Below are positions 34,070 through 42,914 of a stretch of 64,000 nucleotides of DNA, one piece after another. The number at the start of each line of letters is the position of its first letter. Position 1 is the first letter of the stretch. Below the pieces are notes generated by a model that ran no database searches, had not been told where the DNA came from, and saw only the letters and a program-made list of their open reading frames with translations. This DNA is from Crocinitomix sp. Lineage in GTDB: Bacteria > Bacteroidota > Bacteroidia > Flavobacteriales_D > Crocinitomicaceae. The position numbers were made by a program, and so were the translations under genes. Location: the NCBI GenBank assembly GCA_013138735.1, contig WTCE01000084.1, positions 1-64,000 on the forward strand. The letters run 5' to 3'.

Positions 34070-35686
34070 TTATTGTTTGATAATTTTTTTTGTTGTGATA
34101 TCACCTTGTGCATTCATTACATTAACAATATAAATTCCGCTAGCTAAATCGCTCATATCTATTTCAATGAATGATTCGTAATCCAAAGAGTTTATTTCTT
34201 TGTAGAAAACGAGTTTCCCATAAGTATCTATTATTTGAACGACATAATTTTCATTTTCCGTAGCGCTCATTTTAAGATATACTACATCTGACGTTGGAAC
34301 TGGAAAAAGCTGAAAATCAACTGTTTTTGTTATTGAAGGAATACCAGCTGTCACCTCTAGTTTCCATAATTCGTGACCTAAATCCCCATCATTTGCCTGA
34401 AAGAAAAGGGTATTATTCGATACCGTTAACCACGAAGGGTCGCCGCTTCCAAGTGGATTAATATCAGCCACCATTTTAGTCCCTTCCAATGTGCCATCTG
34501 AAACCCATAACTCTTTTCCATGCGTGCCGTTAGTTGATTGAAAGAATAAAAGGTGTCCATAAACGGTGAGATAATTTGGAGAAGAATTAGAACTTCCCAT
34601 GCCATTAATGTCTTTCACTAAGACTGTTCCATCCTCGGTTCCATCCGATTTCCATAATTCATGACCGACAGAACCATCTGTCGCACTAAAAAACAAAGTT
34701 CCGTCAAAATCAGCTAGTTCTTCGGGGTTAGAGCCTATACTCGGATTGATGTTTTTTACCATTACTGTTCCTTCAGTAGTTCCATCAGTTCTCCAAAGCT
34801 CAATACCTGATTCACCATCTGTCGCGCTAAAAAAGAGGTAATCTCCTGAGACAGTTAGGTTGGTAGGGAATGAATTTCCGCCAATGTTTATATCCTTTAC
34901 TAGAACAGTTCCAACAGCTGTGCCGTCTGTTTTCCATAATTCAATTCCGTGACTTGCATCATCCTTTGCTTGAAAGTAGAGTTCGTCATTGAACACCGCG
35001 AAATTTTCAGGATCAGAACTACCTGACGGATTAATATCTCTTACCATTTCTGTCCCAAGCATGGTCCCGTCAGATTTCCATAATTCTCGGCCGTTTATTG
35101 GGTCCTCGGCAGAAAAATAAACCATATCGTTCATTCGAATGAGAAACATTGGGCTACCGTTTCCAGACGGATTAATATCCATCACCATTTCAGTGCTTAA
35201 AAGTGTGGTATCTGTTTTCCAAAGCTCCTCGCCATGGCTGCCATCATTTGCTTTAAAATAAACCGTACCATTTACTTCTGTAAGATATTCAGGTACTGAA
35301 CTTCCAGTTGGGTTGATATCTAATTTTAGAAATGTTCCAATTTCAGTTCCGTCAGAGAACCATAATTCCTCTCCTTTGACGCCGTCATTCGCCTTAAAGA
35401 AAATAGTACTACCCACGGCTGTAAAATTGACAGGTGTGCTACTGCCCGTTGGGTTAATGTCTCGAACCATCTCCGTTCCAATTTCAGTTCCATCTGAACG
35501 CCATAATTCGTAACCATTTGCATTGTCAACAGCTTTGAAGTATAAAACCTCACCGACATCAGTTAGCTCCTCAGGATCTGATCCGCCAGACAAGTATATG
35601 TTTTTTACCAAAAGCGGTGTTTGACTGCTTGCATTTATGGTCAAAAGCAACAGACCTATTAACAATGGAAAATATAAATTTTTCAT
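34070..35686 (-). CDS. ELWxxDGT-repeat protein with T9SS sorting domain
   Basis: A 538-residue exported protein. Signal peptide 1-21 (INASSQ). Residues about 30-440 hold eight full and one half copy of a repeat of about 47 residues of the form ELWxxDGTxxGTxxVxDINPxGSSxPxxLT followed by a strand with LFFxAxDG; such repeats fold as beta-propeller blades. The C-terminal domain (about 450-538: FQLFPVPTSDVVYLKM, GKLVFYKEI, ASGIYIVNVMNAQGD, TKKIIKQ) is a type A T9SS sorting domain. It is probably a cell-surface or secreted protein with unknown ligand. It stands between the polysaccharide permease and ATPase genes, with its own terminator, so it looks inserted into that operon. Confidence 0.88.
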   Translation of the reverse strand: MKNLYFPLLIGLLLLTINASSQTPLLVKNIYLSGGSDPEELTDVGEVLYFKAVDNANGYELWRSDGTEIGTEMVRDINPTGSSTPVNFTAVGSTIFFKANDGVKGEELWFSDGTEIGTFLKLDINPTGSSVPEYLTEVNGTVYFKANDGSHGEELWKTDTTLLSTEMVMDINPSGNGSPMFLIRMNDMVYFSAEDPINGRELWKSDGTMLGTEMVRDINPSGSSDPENFAVFNDELYFQAKDDASHGIELWKTDGTAVGTVLVKDINIGGNSFPTNLTVSGDYLFFSATDGESGIELWRTDGTTEGTVMVKNINPSIGSNPEELADFDGTLFFSATDGSVGHELWKSDGTEDGTVLVKDINGMGSSNSSPNYLTVYGHLLFFQSTNGTHGKELWVSDGTLEGTKMVADINPLGSGDPSWLTVSNNTLFFQANDGDLGHELWKLEVTAGIPSITKTVDFQLFPVPTSDVVYLKMSATENENYVVQIIDTYGKLVFYKEINSLDYESFIEIDMSDLASGIYIVNVMNAQGDITTKKIIKQ

Positions 35687-35940
35687 GATTTTATTTTTAA
35701 TAGATTTTATCTATCAATACAAAGGTACTTCAGGTAAGTGGCTTTCGAAATGACTCGTGTCAAAGCTGGTAATGATTTTGGTCAAACCTTTTGATATGAG
35801 TAGGGATTAGGACGAATACAGCTTGTTACATCCAAAATGGAAATAAACGCATTTTTAACGCAAATTTGAGTTTACAAATAGTGTTAAAGAGGTGGCGTAA
35901 ATGTTGGTTGTTTCGCCATTTTTAATGACTAGATAGCTGT

Positions 35941-36798
35941 TTAAACAGTATCCATAAATGATTTTTCAACCTTGTTGAAAATGATGGTTCCAAAGAATAA
36001 AAGAACACACATAAATAAGAAGCTATAAGCCAGCCAAAACCAGCTGAAATCGCCAACACCCAGAAATGAAAATTTGAATGCTTCAATTAAATTCACCATT
36101 GGATTTAGTCTAAATATCCATTGATATAAGGGCGGTATCGCAGATAGTGGAATAACAACCGCAGATGCGTACATCAATAATTGCACCCCAAATATCAAGA
36201 GGAAATTCATGTCTTTATACTTCGTGGTGATTGATGAAAAGATTATTCCAAACCCGAGACTCAACCCAGCCATCATAATTACCATAAATGGCACAAGAAG
36301 GATCGTTAAACTAGGATGGATAATTGAAACTTCAGCTATAAAGTAGTAGTAACACCATACAGCAATAAATAATACGAATTGGATACCGAATTTTAACATT
36401 GTGGAAACTACGATTGACAGGGGAACGATCAATCTAGGGAAGAATACCTTGCCGAAAATGCTTTGATTTTTAACAAAAGTTTCAGAAGTTTTGGTCAGAC
36501 ATTCAGCAAAATAGTTCCATAAAGTCAATCCAGCTAGATAGAATAAAGGTTTTGCTTCTTCTAAGCCATCAGTGCTCAAACCTCCAAAAACCCCAAAGAT
36601 CACGGTAAGCATTATTGTGGTCAATATGGGTTGTATAATAAACCAAAGTGGTCCTAAAATAGTTTGTTTATAAACCGCAACAAAATCACGTTTGACGAAA
36701 AGGAATAAGAGATCGCGGTACTTCCACAATTCTTTAAACCTCAAATCAACCCAGCCGGATTTTGGTTTAATGATTAAATCCCATTTTTCTTCGCTCAT
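35941..36798 (-). CDS. wzm: Polysaccharide ABC exporter permease, Wzm-like
   Basis: A 285-residue ABC-2 type permease with six predicted membrane segments and the conserved N-terminal YRDLLFLFVKRDFVAVYKQTILGPLWFIIQP. Segments such as FKFGIQFVLFIAVWCYYYFIA-like helices and NPMVNLIEAF are typical of O-antigen/teichoic acid exporters. With the Wzt-like ATPase it would carry undecaprenyl-linked glycan across the inner membrane. It overlaps the upstream epimerase by 4 bp. The partner gene lies at 31775 and is separated from it by a VOC gene on the other strand and a T9SS protein gene. Confidence 0.9.
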   Translation of the reverse strand: MSEEKWDLIIKPKSGWVDLRFKELWKYRDLLFLFVKRDFVAVYKQTILGPLWFIIQPILTTIMLTVIFGVFGGLSTDGLEEAKPLFYLAGLTLWNYFAECLTKTSETFVKNQSIFGKVFFPRLIVPLSIVVSTMLKFGIQFVLFIAVWCYYYFIAEVSIIHPSLTILLVPFMVIMMAGLSLGFGIIFSSITTKYKDMNFLLIFGVQLLMYASAVVIPLSAIPPLYQWIFRLNPMVNLIEAFKFSFLGVGDFSWFWLAYSFLFMCVLLFFGTIIFNKVEKSFMDTV

Positions 36799-37748
36799 TC
36801 AGCTTTTAATTGCATTTGATTAAGGAAATTAGGGTCTGCTAATAATTTTTTAATGCCCTCTTCGATTGTCATTAATTCGCGCCCCAAAATTGCCTTCATT
36901 TTTGAATTGTCAGGTTGTCTTCTGGTCATATCTCCATCCTTCAAAGGAGGTAAAAATGTAATTTCCGATTTACTGTTCGTCAATTTTATAATGAGTTCGG
37001 CTAATTCTAAAATAGAGATCACCGTTTCGCCACCAATATTGATAACATCATTAACAAAAAGATCGTTATTTAAAGCCTTAATCGTAGCCTCTATATTGTC
37101 GCTAACATAACAAAATGTTCTTGTTTGTGAGCCGTCACCATAAATGGTAATCGCTTTATTTTGCATAGCCTGCGAAATAAATTTACTCATCACAAAATCT
37201 TGCGTTTGATTAGGTCCGTAAGTATTAAAGAATCTAAAAATGGTATAATCCAAATTGTATTCCTGCATATAGGATTTGCAAAACGCTTCGCCTACATTTT
37301 TTACAACAGCATAAGGTACACGCGAATTTAACGGTGTTGTTTCTTCGTGTTGCGGAATCGTAACCGGTTCTCCGTAAACCTCCGAAGACGAAGAAAAGAA
37401 AAATCGTTTAACGCCCGTATTTTTCGATAAAGACAAGATATGCTTGATTCCGTCAATGTCATTTAATACCCGAATTGGGTTTTCTTGCGTACGTTGAACA
37501 CCAACATAGGCCGCATAATGGAAAACATAATCAAACTGATTTGAAAGCATAATGTCTGTAATCTCTTCGCGATTATTCACATCAGCCTTAATGAATTTAA
37601 GGTTCGGGTGGTTCTTTGGTAATTTATTGATATTACCTGTAGATAAATCATCTACAACCGTCAAGTAAGTGTCAGGCTCGTTTAGAAGTCCTTGAGCCAT
37701 AGCACTTCCCACATTTCCAGCACCACCGGTTAAGAGTATTTTTCGCAT
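36795..37748 (-). CDS. NAD-dependent epimerase/dehydratase (SDR)
   Basis: An extended SDR of 317 residues. GGAGNVGSAM (8-17) replaces the usual GGAGFIGS but keeps the glycine pattern; HYAAYVGV, SSSSEVYGE and YAVVK (Tyr146, Lys150) are intact; the sequence then runs RFFNTYGPNQTQDFV. The nearest groups by eye are UDP-glucuronate decarboxylase/UDP-glucose 4-epimerase. It is the first gene of the wzm transcription unit, divergent from the glycosyltransferase at 37899, with a TACATTTG -7-like box upstream. Confidence 0.85.
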   Translation of the reverse strand: MRKILLTGGAGNVGSAMAQGLLNEPDTYLTVVDDLSTGNINKLPKNHPNLKFIKADVNNREEITDIMLSNQFDYVFHYAAYVGVQRTQENPIRVLNDIDGIKHILSLSKNTGVKRFFFSSSSEVYGEPVTIPQHEETTPLNSRVPYAVVKNVGEAFCKSYMQEYNLDYTIFRFFNTYGPNQTQDFVMSKFISQAMQNKAITIYGDGSQTRTFCYVSDNIEATIKALNNDLFVNDVINIGGETVISILELAELIIKLTNSKSEITFLPPLKDGDMTRRQPDNSKMKAILGRELMTIEEGIKKLLADPNFLNQMQLKAE

Positions 37749-37806
37749 TTTTCAGTTTCCGTTTAAGGGATAAAGGTACAATTTTAATAATCAAAATGAT
37801 TTTGTC

Positions 37807-37814
37807 CAAATGTA
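37807..37814 (-). promoter_or_regulatory. Putative -7 box of the epimerase-wzm unit
   Basis: TACATTTG on the minus strand, 58 nt before the ATG at 37748. A TTG stands upstream after a 14-bp spacer. Confidence 0.3.
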
Positions 37815-37877
37815 ATTGGTTTGGTTTTCAATTCCGTTTATTTCCGTCTACACACTACCTACTCTTAAAAACCTTCT

Positions 37878-37885
37878 TAAATTTG
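37878..37885 (+). promoter_or_regulatory. Putative -7 box of the rightward glycan operon
   Basis: TAAATTTG, 13 nt before the ATG at 37899, fits TANNTTTG. No TTG at the expected upstream distance. This would drive a long operon of eleven genes up to about 47.8 kb. Confidence 0.3.
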
Positions 37886-37898
37886 ATCCACTATTGGA

Positions 37899-39131
37899 AT
37901 GGGCAAAAATAAAGTCTTAAATATTATCTCAAATAATTTCCCCTACGGACTTGGCGAACAATTTTTTGAAGCGGAGGTAGCTAAAATGGCCGAATTTTAT
38001 GATGAGATCGTCCTTTATCCGCTTAAAAAAGCCGAGGGATTAAGAAAAATACCAGCGAATGTTACAGTCAATAATGCTCTGAATGAAGTAACCGAAGCGG
38101 TCACAAAAAAACAAGTTATTTTTTGTCTTGGATTGATTTTAAGAATTGTTGGTATCGAATTTTTCCGTTCCAATAAACGGTCATTTATTTTTAAGAAAAT
38201 AAAATGGTGGATGACGTCAATAACCTATTGCAAGGCTTTGAGTTTAGCATATGAGAAAGCGATTGATCAAGAAAAGGACAACCATCATTATTCGTTTTGG
38301 ATGAATGACGGCGCTTTGCTGCTAAGTATTCTGCGGGCAAAAAAGAAAATTTCAGGATTTGATTTTCGCGTAAACGGATATGATATTTTTGAAGAGCGTC
38401 ACGCAGGAAACTATATGCCTTTTCGCTACTTTAATTATAAACACGTCAATCACGTTTATGTGTTATCAAAAGTAGCTTTAGCGTATTTAAAGGCAATTAA
38501 TTTTAATCCCAATAAATTGATTTATGCCCCTTACGGAATTTATACCCAAGGTTTAAATCAATTGACTGACTCGAAAGACATTCACATGGTTTCTTGTGCG
38601 AACATGATTCCTTTAAAACGAATCGATAAAACAATTGCCGCCTTAAAATTAATTACAGAGAAAACCATTCATTGGACACATTTTGGAGATGGTTATTTAC
38701 GTCCCGAATTAGAAGAGCAGTTGAAAGACATGCCGTCAAACATTACCGTTGATTTTAGAGGACATATACCAAATACGGAAGTAATTGATTTGTACAAAAA
38801 TAAACCCATTAACCTTTTTATTCACACCAGTGAGACAGAAGGATTGGGTATGGCAATAATAGAAGCGCAGAGTTTTGGAATTCCGGCAGTTGTAATTGGT
38901 GTTGGAGGAGTGTTAGATATTGTCACAAACGAAACGGGAGTTGTATTGCAACCTGATGCTGAGGGACCTGTAATTGCTCAAGCTATTCGAACTGTGATTG
39001 ACGGAGAAATGAATACGCAGGCTTACCGAGAGGTCATTCAAAAACATTGCATGCGCATTTTTGATGCTGAAAAGAATTACGAGGCGCTTTATAAGGTCAT
39101 GTCAAACAAAAGCGAAAAGCCAAAAGGATAA
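37899..39131 (+). CDS. Glycosyltransferase family 4-like
   Basis: A 410-residue GT-B glycosyltransferase. N-terminal YGLGEQFFEAEVAKMAEFYDEI is the acceptor-domain start; the C-terminal half has CANMIPLKRIDKTIAALKLI (strand after the interdomain link), GDGYLRPELEEQL, the FIHTSETEGLGMAIIEAQSFGIPAVV block with the GT4 EX7E motif, and a C-terminal amphipathic helix. It would transfer a nucleotide-activated sugar to the lipid-linked chain on the cytoplasmic face. It opens the plus-strand glycan operon and is 8 bp from the next glycosyltransferase. Confidence 0.9.
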   Translation: MGKNKVLNIISNNFPYGLGEQFFEAEVAKMAEFYDEIVLYPLKKAEGLRKIPANVTVNNALNEVTEAVTKKQVIFCLGLILRIVGIEFFRSNKRSFIFKKIKWWMTSITYCKALSLAYEKAIDQEKDNHHYSFWMNDGALLLSILRAKKKISGFDFRVNGYDIFEERHAGNYMPFRYFNYKHVNHVYVLSKVALAYLKAINFNPNKLIYAPYGIYTQGLNQLTDSKDIHMVSCANMIPLKRIDKTIAALKLITEKTIHWTHFGDGYLRPELEEQLKDMPSNITVDFRGHIPNTEVIDLYKNKPINLFIHTSETEGLGMAIIEAQSFGIPAVVIGVGGVLDIVTNETGVVLQPDAEGPVIAQAIRTVIDGEMNTQAYREVIQKHCMRIFDAEKNYEALYKVMSNKSEKPKG

Positions 39132-39139
39132 AAAAAAAC

Positions 39140-40126
39140 ATGGAGCAGGCAAGGTTAAGCGTTTTATTACCCAATTATAATAATGGTCCTTATTTGAAGG
39201 AGGCATTAGATAGTTTATTTGCTCAAACCTATTCGAATTTCGTCATTTACTTAGTGGATGATTGCTCTACAGATGATGGCCTTGCCATAGCAAGATCTTA
39301 TAAGGATGAACGATTAAAAATCATTGAAAAGCCTTCAAATTCTGGCATAGTTGCAACAATGAATGTGGCCTTGAACGCCATTGAGACCGAATATTACATT
39401 CGTATGGATGGCGACGACATTTCTACACCAGATCGCTTTGAAACTTTGGTGAAATACATGGACGAACATCCAGAGATTGGAGTGTGCAGTAGCAGTATAA
39501 AAACATTTGGCATTGAGGAAAAAGTACGCGCTTTTGAAAAAAATCCTGCACGGAATAAGGCAAATTTAATTTTTGGACATTCAATTGGACATGCGTCTTC
39601 TATTTTCAGAACGGCGGTAATGAAAGACAATAAAATTGAATATGTCGATCGCTTTTGGCGTTTAGAGGATTATTATTTGTTCTATCGTTTGAAAGACTTA
39701 ACCCTAACGACTGCTATTCCAAATCAATTTTATTTATACCGACAGGAGGCTTATAATAACAACGCAGAAATTACGCGACGAAAAAACTTGGCCTTTAAAG
39801 AATTTTACGAAATGGTACTAAGCGATTTGGGAGTTGAGGCCAACGAAAAAAATCTTTCGATCCATTTACAATTAAACAATCGGGAAAAATCAACGTTTAG
39901 TCTAAAAGATTACCAAAACCACATTGATCTTCTGCGTCAAGCAAATAAAAAGTCGTTACTTTATCCTAACGCAGAATTAGAGCTGGTTCTAAATCAGCAT
40001 TTGGAAAAAATGTATTATCGATTAATCGATCAAAAAAAAATAACGTTGATTCAAATAATGGGAATGGGCAAGGGGAAAAAAGCTTTACTTAAATACTATT
40101 TAGGAACACGATTAGCAAAGAAATAA
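39140..40126 (+). CDS. Glycosyltransferase family 2
   Basis: A 328-residue GT-A transferase. Signatures: LSVLLPNYNNGPYLKEALDSLFAQTYSNF, the VDDCSTDDG nucleotide-binding Asp pair, the RMDGDDIS metal-binding DXD (MDGDD) and the acceptor loop after WRLEDYYL with the catalytic Asp/Glu (LED). The last 100 residues are basic and amphipathic (KKITLIQIMGMGKGKKALLKY). The length is typical. It is the second gene of the operon, 2 bp before the epimerase gene. Confidence 0.92.
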   Translation: MEQARLSVLLPNYNNGPYLKEALDSLFAQTYSNFVIYLVDDCSTDDGLAIARSYKDERLKIIEKPSNSGIVATMNVALNAIETEYYIRMDGDDISTPDRFETLVKYMDEHPEIGVCSSSIKTFGIEEKVRAFEKNPARNKANLIFGHSIGHASSIFRTAVMKDNKIEYVDRFWRLEDYYLFYRLKDLTLTTAIPNQFYLYRQEAYNNNAEITRRKNLAFKEFYEMVLSDLGVEANEKNLSIHLQLNNREKSTFSLKDYQNHIDLLRQANKKSLLYPNAELELVLNQHLEKMYYRLIDQKKITLIQIMGMGKGKKALLKYYLGTRLAKK

Positions 40127-40128
40127 GA

Positions 40129-41109
40129 ATGCTGGAGGGAAAAAGAATATTGGTAACAGGGGGAGCTGGATTTATAGGGTCAAATCTTTGTGAATTTTTA
40201 GTGGAAAAGAATGAGGTGAGATGTTTAGACAGCCTGTTGACAGGACATCAAGAGAATATTCAACACTTATTGGATCATCCGCAATTCACATTCATTAAAG
40301 GAGACGTTAGGGATTATGAAGTCTGTTTAAACGCCACAGAAGGTGTTGACGTTATTTTTCATCAAGCTGCTTTAGGTTCTGTTCCAAGATCAATTGAAAC
40401 ACCGCTCAATACGAACGCACATAACGTTACTGGATTTTTAAATATGCTTGAAGCAGCTAAAAATTCAAATGTAAAACGATTCGTTTTTGCTACATCTTCT
40501 TCCGTTTATGGCGATCATGAACATTTGCCTAAAACAGAGGGTAAAATTGGTAAGCCATTATCCCCTTACGCAGTAACCAAGTATGTCAACGAAATGTATG
40601 CGGATGTTTATGCGCGTTTATACGGCATTGAAACAATAGGTCTGCGTTATTTTAATGTGTTCGGAAGAAGGCAGGATCCAAATGGCGTATATGCTGCGGT
40701 TATTCCACGTTTTGTTAAGCTTTTGCAAGAAGGCAAAGCAATTACAGTAAATGGGGACGGTGAGCAAACACGTGACTTTACTTATATTGACAACGTAATT
40801 CAAGCGAATGTATTGGCCGCAACGGTTGAAGACAGTGCTGCTTTAAATACTATTTATAATATTGGTTGTGGTAGCACAATTACTTTAAATGAATTGATTC
40901 AAGCGATTCAAGAATGCTTTAAAGAGAACGATTTTTCAGAAGGCGCTTTTGAGGTGATTTATGGGCCTAAAAGAAAAGGAGATATTGAACATTCTTATGC
41001 GTCAATCGCTAAAGCAACCGAATTTTTAAAATACAATCCAACCATTGATTTAAAAGAGGGTATGCGAAGATATCTTGGTGTTCTAATCGAAAATGAATTA
41101 AGTAATTGA
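40129..41109 (+). CDS. UDP-N-acetyl-hexosamine 4-epimerase, WbpP/TviC-like
   Basis: An extended SDR of 326 residues. GGAGFIGSNL (11-20), HQAALGSVPRS, SSSVYGDH and YAVTK (Tyr147, Lys151) are present. The combination of HQAALGSVPRS with FGRRQDPNGVYAAVIP is what I know from the WbpP/TviC/Gne epimerases that act on UDP-GlcNAc or UDP-GlcNAcA, so the specific call is better supported than for the other SDRs here. It would supply UDP-GalNAc or its uronate for the polysaccharide. A 103-bp gap without a terminator follows before the LegB-like gene. Confidence 0.85.
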   Translation: MLEGKRILVTGGAGFIGSNLCEFLVEKNEVRCLDSLLTGHQENIQHLLDHPQFTFIKGDVRDYEVCLNATEGVDVIFHQAALGSVPRSIETPLNTNAHNVTGFLNMLEAAKNSNVKRFVFATSSSVYGDHEHLPKTEGKIGKPLSPYAVTKYVNEMYADVYARLYGIETIGLRYFNVFGRRQDPNGVYAAVIPRFVKLLQEGKAITVNGDGEQTRDFTYIDNVIQANVLAATVEDSAALNTIYNIGCGSTITLNELIQAIQECFKENDFSEGAFEVIYGPKRKGDIEHSYASIAKATEFLKYNPTIDLKEGMRRYLGVLIENELSN

Positions 41110-41212
41110 GCAACCTTTAAAAGGTCGATACAAGCGCAATGTAGAAGCACATAAATCAGTATATTGCAAACTATCGCGTTTAATTTTAATAGAGAGTAGA
41201 AAAAATTAGTGC

Positions 41213-42205
41213 ATGAATTTAACAGGTAAAACAGTTTTAGTTACCGGAGCAGATGGCTTTATAGGATCACATTTAACCGAAATGCTTTTAGCTGAAGGTT
41301 GCAAAATAAAAGCTTTATCTCAATACAATTCTTTCAATAACTGGGGATGGTTAGAGCAAATTGAAGGCCTTTCAGAAATCGAAGTACTCTCTGGAGATAT
41401 TCGTGATCCGCATTATTGCAGACACATTACAAAAGGGGTGGACGTTGTTTTTCACTTGGCAGCCCTCATTGCAATTCCATATTCTTATATCGCGCCAACA
41501 TCTTATGTAGATACAAACGTTACCGGTACGTTGAATATTTGCCAGGCAGCTTTAGATAATGGTTGCGAAAAAATTATTCATACTTCTACTTCAGAAGTGT
41601 ATGGAACAGCACTTTACGTTCCTATTGATGAAAAGCATCCAATACAACCTCAATCGCCGTATAGCGCCAGTAAGATTGGTGCAGACAATATGGCTATGAG
41701 TTTTTACAATGCCTTTGATTTAGCTGTAGCCACTGCACGCCCGTTTAACACCTATGGGCCTAGGCAATCAGCAAGGGCAGTGATTCCAACAATCATTTCG
41801 CAAATAGCAAATGGTGCAGCTGAAATTCAGGTTGGTGACTTGTCGCCAACACGAGATTTTAATTATGTGATAGATACATGCCGTGGTTTTATAGCCATTG
41901 CTAAATCAGATAAAGCAGTTGGCGAAACCATTAATATTGGATCAAATTTTGAAATTTCAATTAAAGAGACCTTTGAGTTGATTAAGAAAACTATGAACGC
42001 TGATGTTGACTTTGTGATTGATCCGCAACGGATTCGTCCAGGTAAAAGTGAAGTGCAACGTTTATGGTGCGACAATAAGAAAATTAATGCACTTACTGGT
42101 TTTGTTCCAGAATTTACAATTGAGTCTGGAATAAAAGAAACCGTGGAGTGGTTTACCAATCCAGCGAATTTAAGTCACTATAAATCGAATATCTACAATG
42201 TCTAA
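41213..42205 (+). CDS. legB: LegB-like nucleotide-sugar 4,6-dehydratase
   Basis: An extended SDR of 330 residues. TGADGFIGSHLTEMLL, followed by the very characteristic YNSFNNWGWLE, AALIAIPYSYIAP, HTSTSEVYGTA and the YSASK dyad (Tyr150, Lys154) are those of LegB/PtmB-type 4,6-dehydratases used in legionaminic acid synthesis. Its product is a 4-keto-6-deoxy-N-acetylhexosamine nucleotide. The usual partners LegI (NeuB-like), LegG and LegF are absent from the window, so the final sugar is probably not legionaminic acid itself; the DegT aminotransferase at 30523 could take its product. It overlaps the nucleotidyltransferase gene by 8 bp. Confidence 0.88.
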   Translation: MNLTGKTVLVTGADGFIGSHLTEMLLAEGCKIKALSQYNSFNNWGWLEQIEGLSEIEVLSGDIRDPHYCRHITKGVDVVFHLAALIAIPYSYIAPTSYVDTNVTGTLNICQAALDNGCEKIIHTSTSEVYGTALYVPIDEKHPIQPQSPYSASKIGADNMAMSFYNAFDLAVATARPFNTYGPRQSARAVIPTIISQIANGAAEIQVGDLSPTRDFNYVIDTCRGFIAIAKSDKAVGETINIGSNFEISIKETFELIKKTMNADVDFVIDPQRIRPGKSEVQRLWCDNKKINALTGFVPEFTIESGIKETVEWFTNPANLSHYKSNIYNV

Positions 42206-42914
42206 AAGAGCTGTAATTTTAGCGGGAGGAAAAGGAACACGCTTGCGTCCTTATACCATTGAACTGCCTAAGCCTTTAGTGCCAATTGGGGATTATCCTA
42301 TTTTAGAAATTATAATCCGCCAACTCGCTCGCAATGGTTTTGATCATATTACGATCACAGTAAACCACCAAGCAGAAATGATAAAAACCTTTTTTGGAAA
42401 CGGTGAAAAATGGAAGATCAAGATTGATTATTCATTAGAAGAAAAACCACTTTCAACCATGGGGCCATTGAGTTTGATTTCGGATTTACCCGATCATTTT
42501 TTGGTGATGAACGGCGATATTTTAACCGATATCGATTATAGTGCTTTCTATACTGATCATGTAGCTGCCAATAATATATTTACCATTTCATCTTTCGTGC
42601 GCGAGCATGTGAATTTATACGGTGTTTTAGAATCTGATGCGAACAATAAATTGATTGATTTTAAAGAAAAACCAAAAACACGTTTTGAAGTAAGTATGGG
42701 CATTTATATGCTGAGCAAGGCAGTGTTGGAGCATATTCCACATAACGAAGCTTATGGATTCGATCATTTAATGTTGGATTTAATCAAAGCGGAAAAGAAT
42801 GCAACTGTTAGGCCCTTTGATGGCTATTGGTTGGACATTGGTAGACCTGACGATTATATGATTGCTATAGATGAATTTGAAAAAAATAAAGGACTCTTTT
42901 TAAAAGATGCTTAA
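42198..42914 (+). CDS. Sugar-1-phosphate nucleotidyltransferase
   Basis: A 238-residue nucleotidyltransferase. The N-terminal VILAGGKGTRLRPYT (6-20) is the signature nucleotide-binding loop; ELPKPLVPIGDYPILE and VMNGDILT supply further substrate and metal residues. There is no C-terminal beta-helix. The size matches HddC, RmlA-like and PtmE-type enzymes. Because it overlaps the legB-like gene by 8 bp, a PtmE-like role (activating an amino sugar phosphate as NDP substrate for the dehydratase) is the best inference, not shown. It overlaps the next SDR gene by 8 bp. Confidence 0.85.
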   Translation: MSKRAVILAGGKGTRLRPYTIELPKPLVPIGDYPILEIIIRQLARNGFDHITITVNHQAEMIKTFFGNGEKWKIKIDYSLEEKPLSTMGPLSLISDLPDHFLVMNGDILTDIDYSAFYTDHVAANNIFTISSFVREHVNLYGVLESDANNKLIDFKEKPKTRFEVSMGIYMLSKAVLEHIPHNEAYGFDHLMLDLIKAEKNATVRPFDGYWLDIGRPDDYMIAIDEFEKNKGLFLKDA

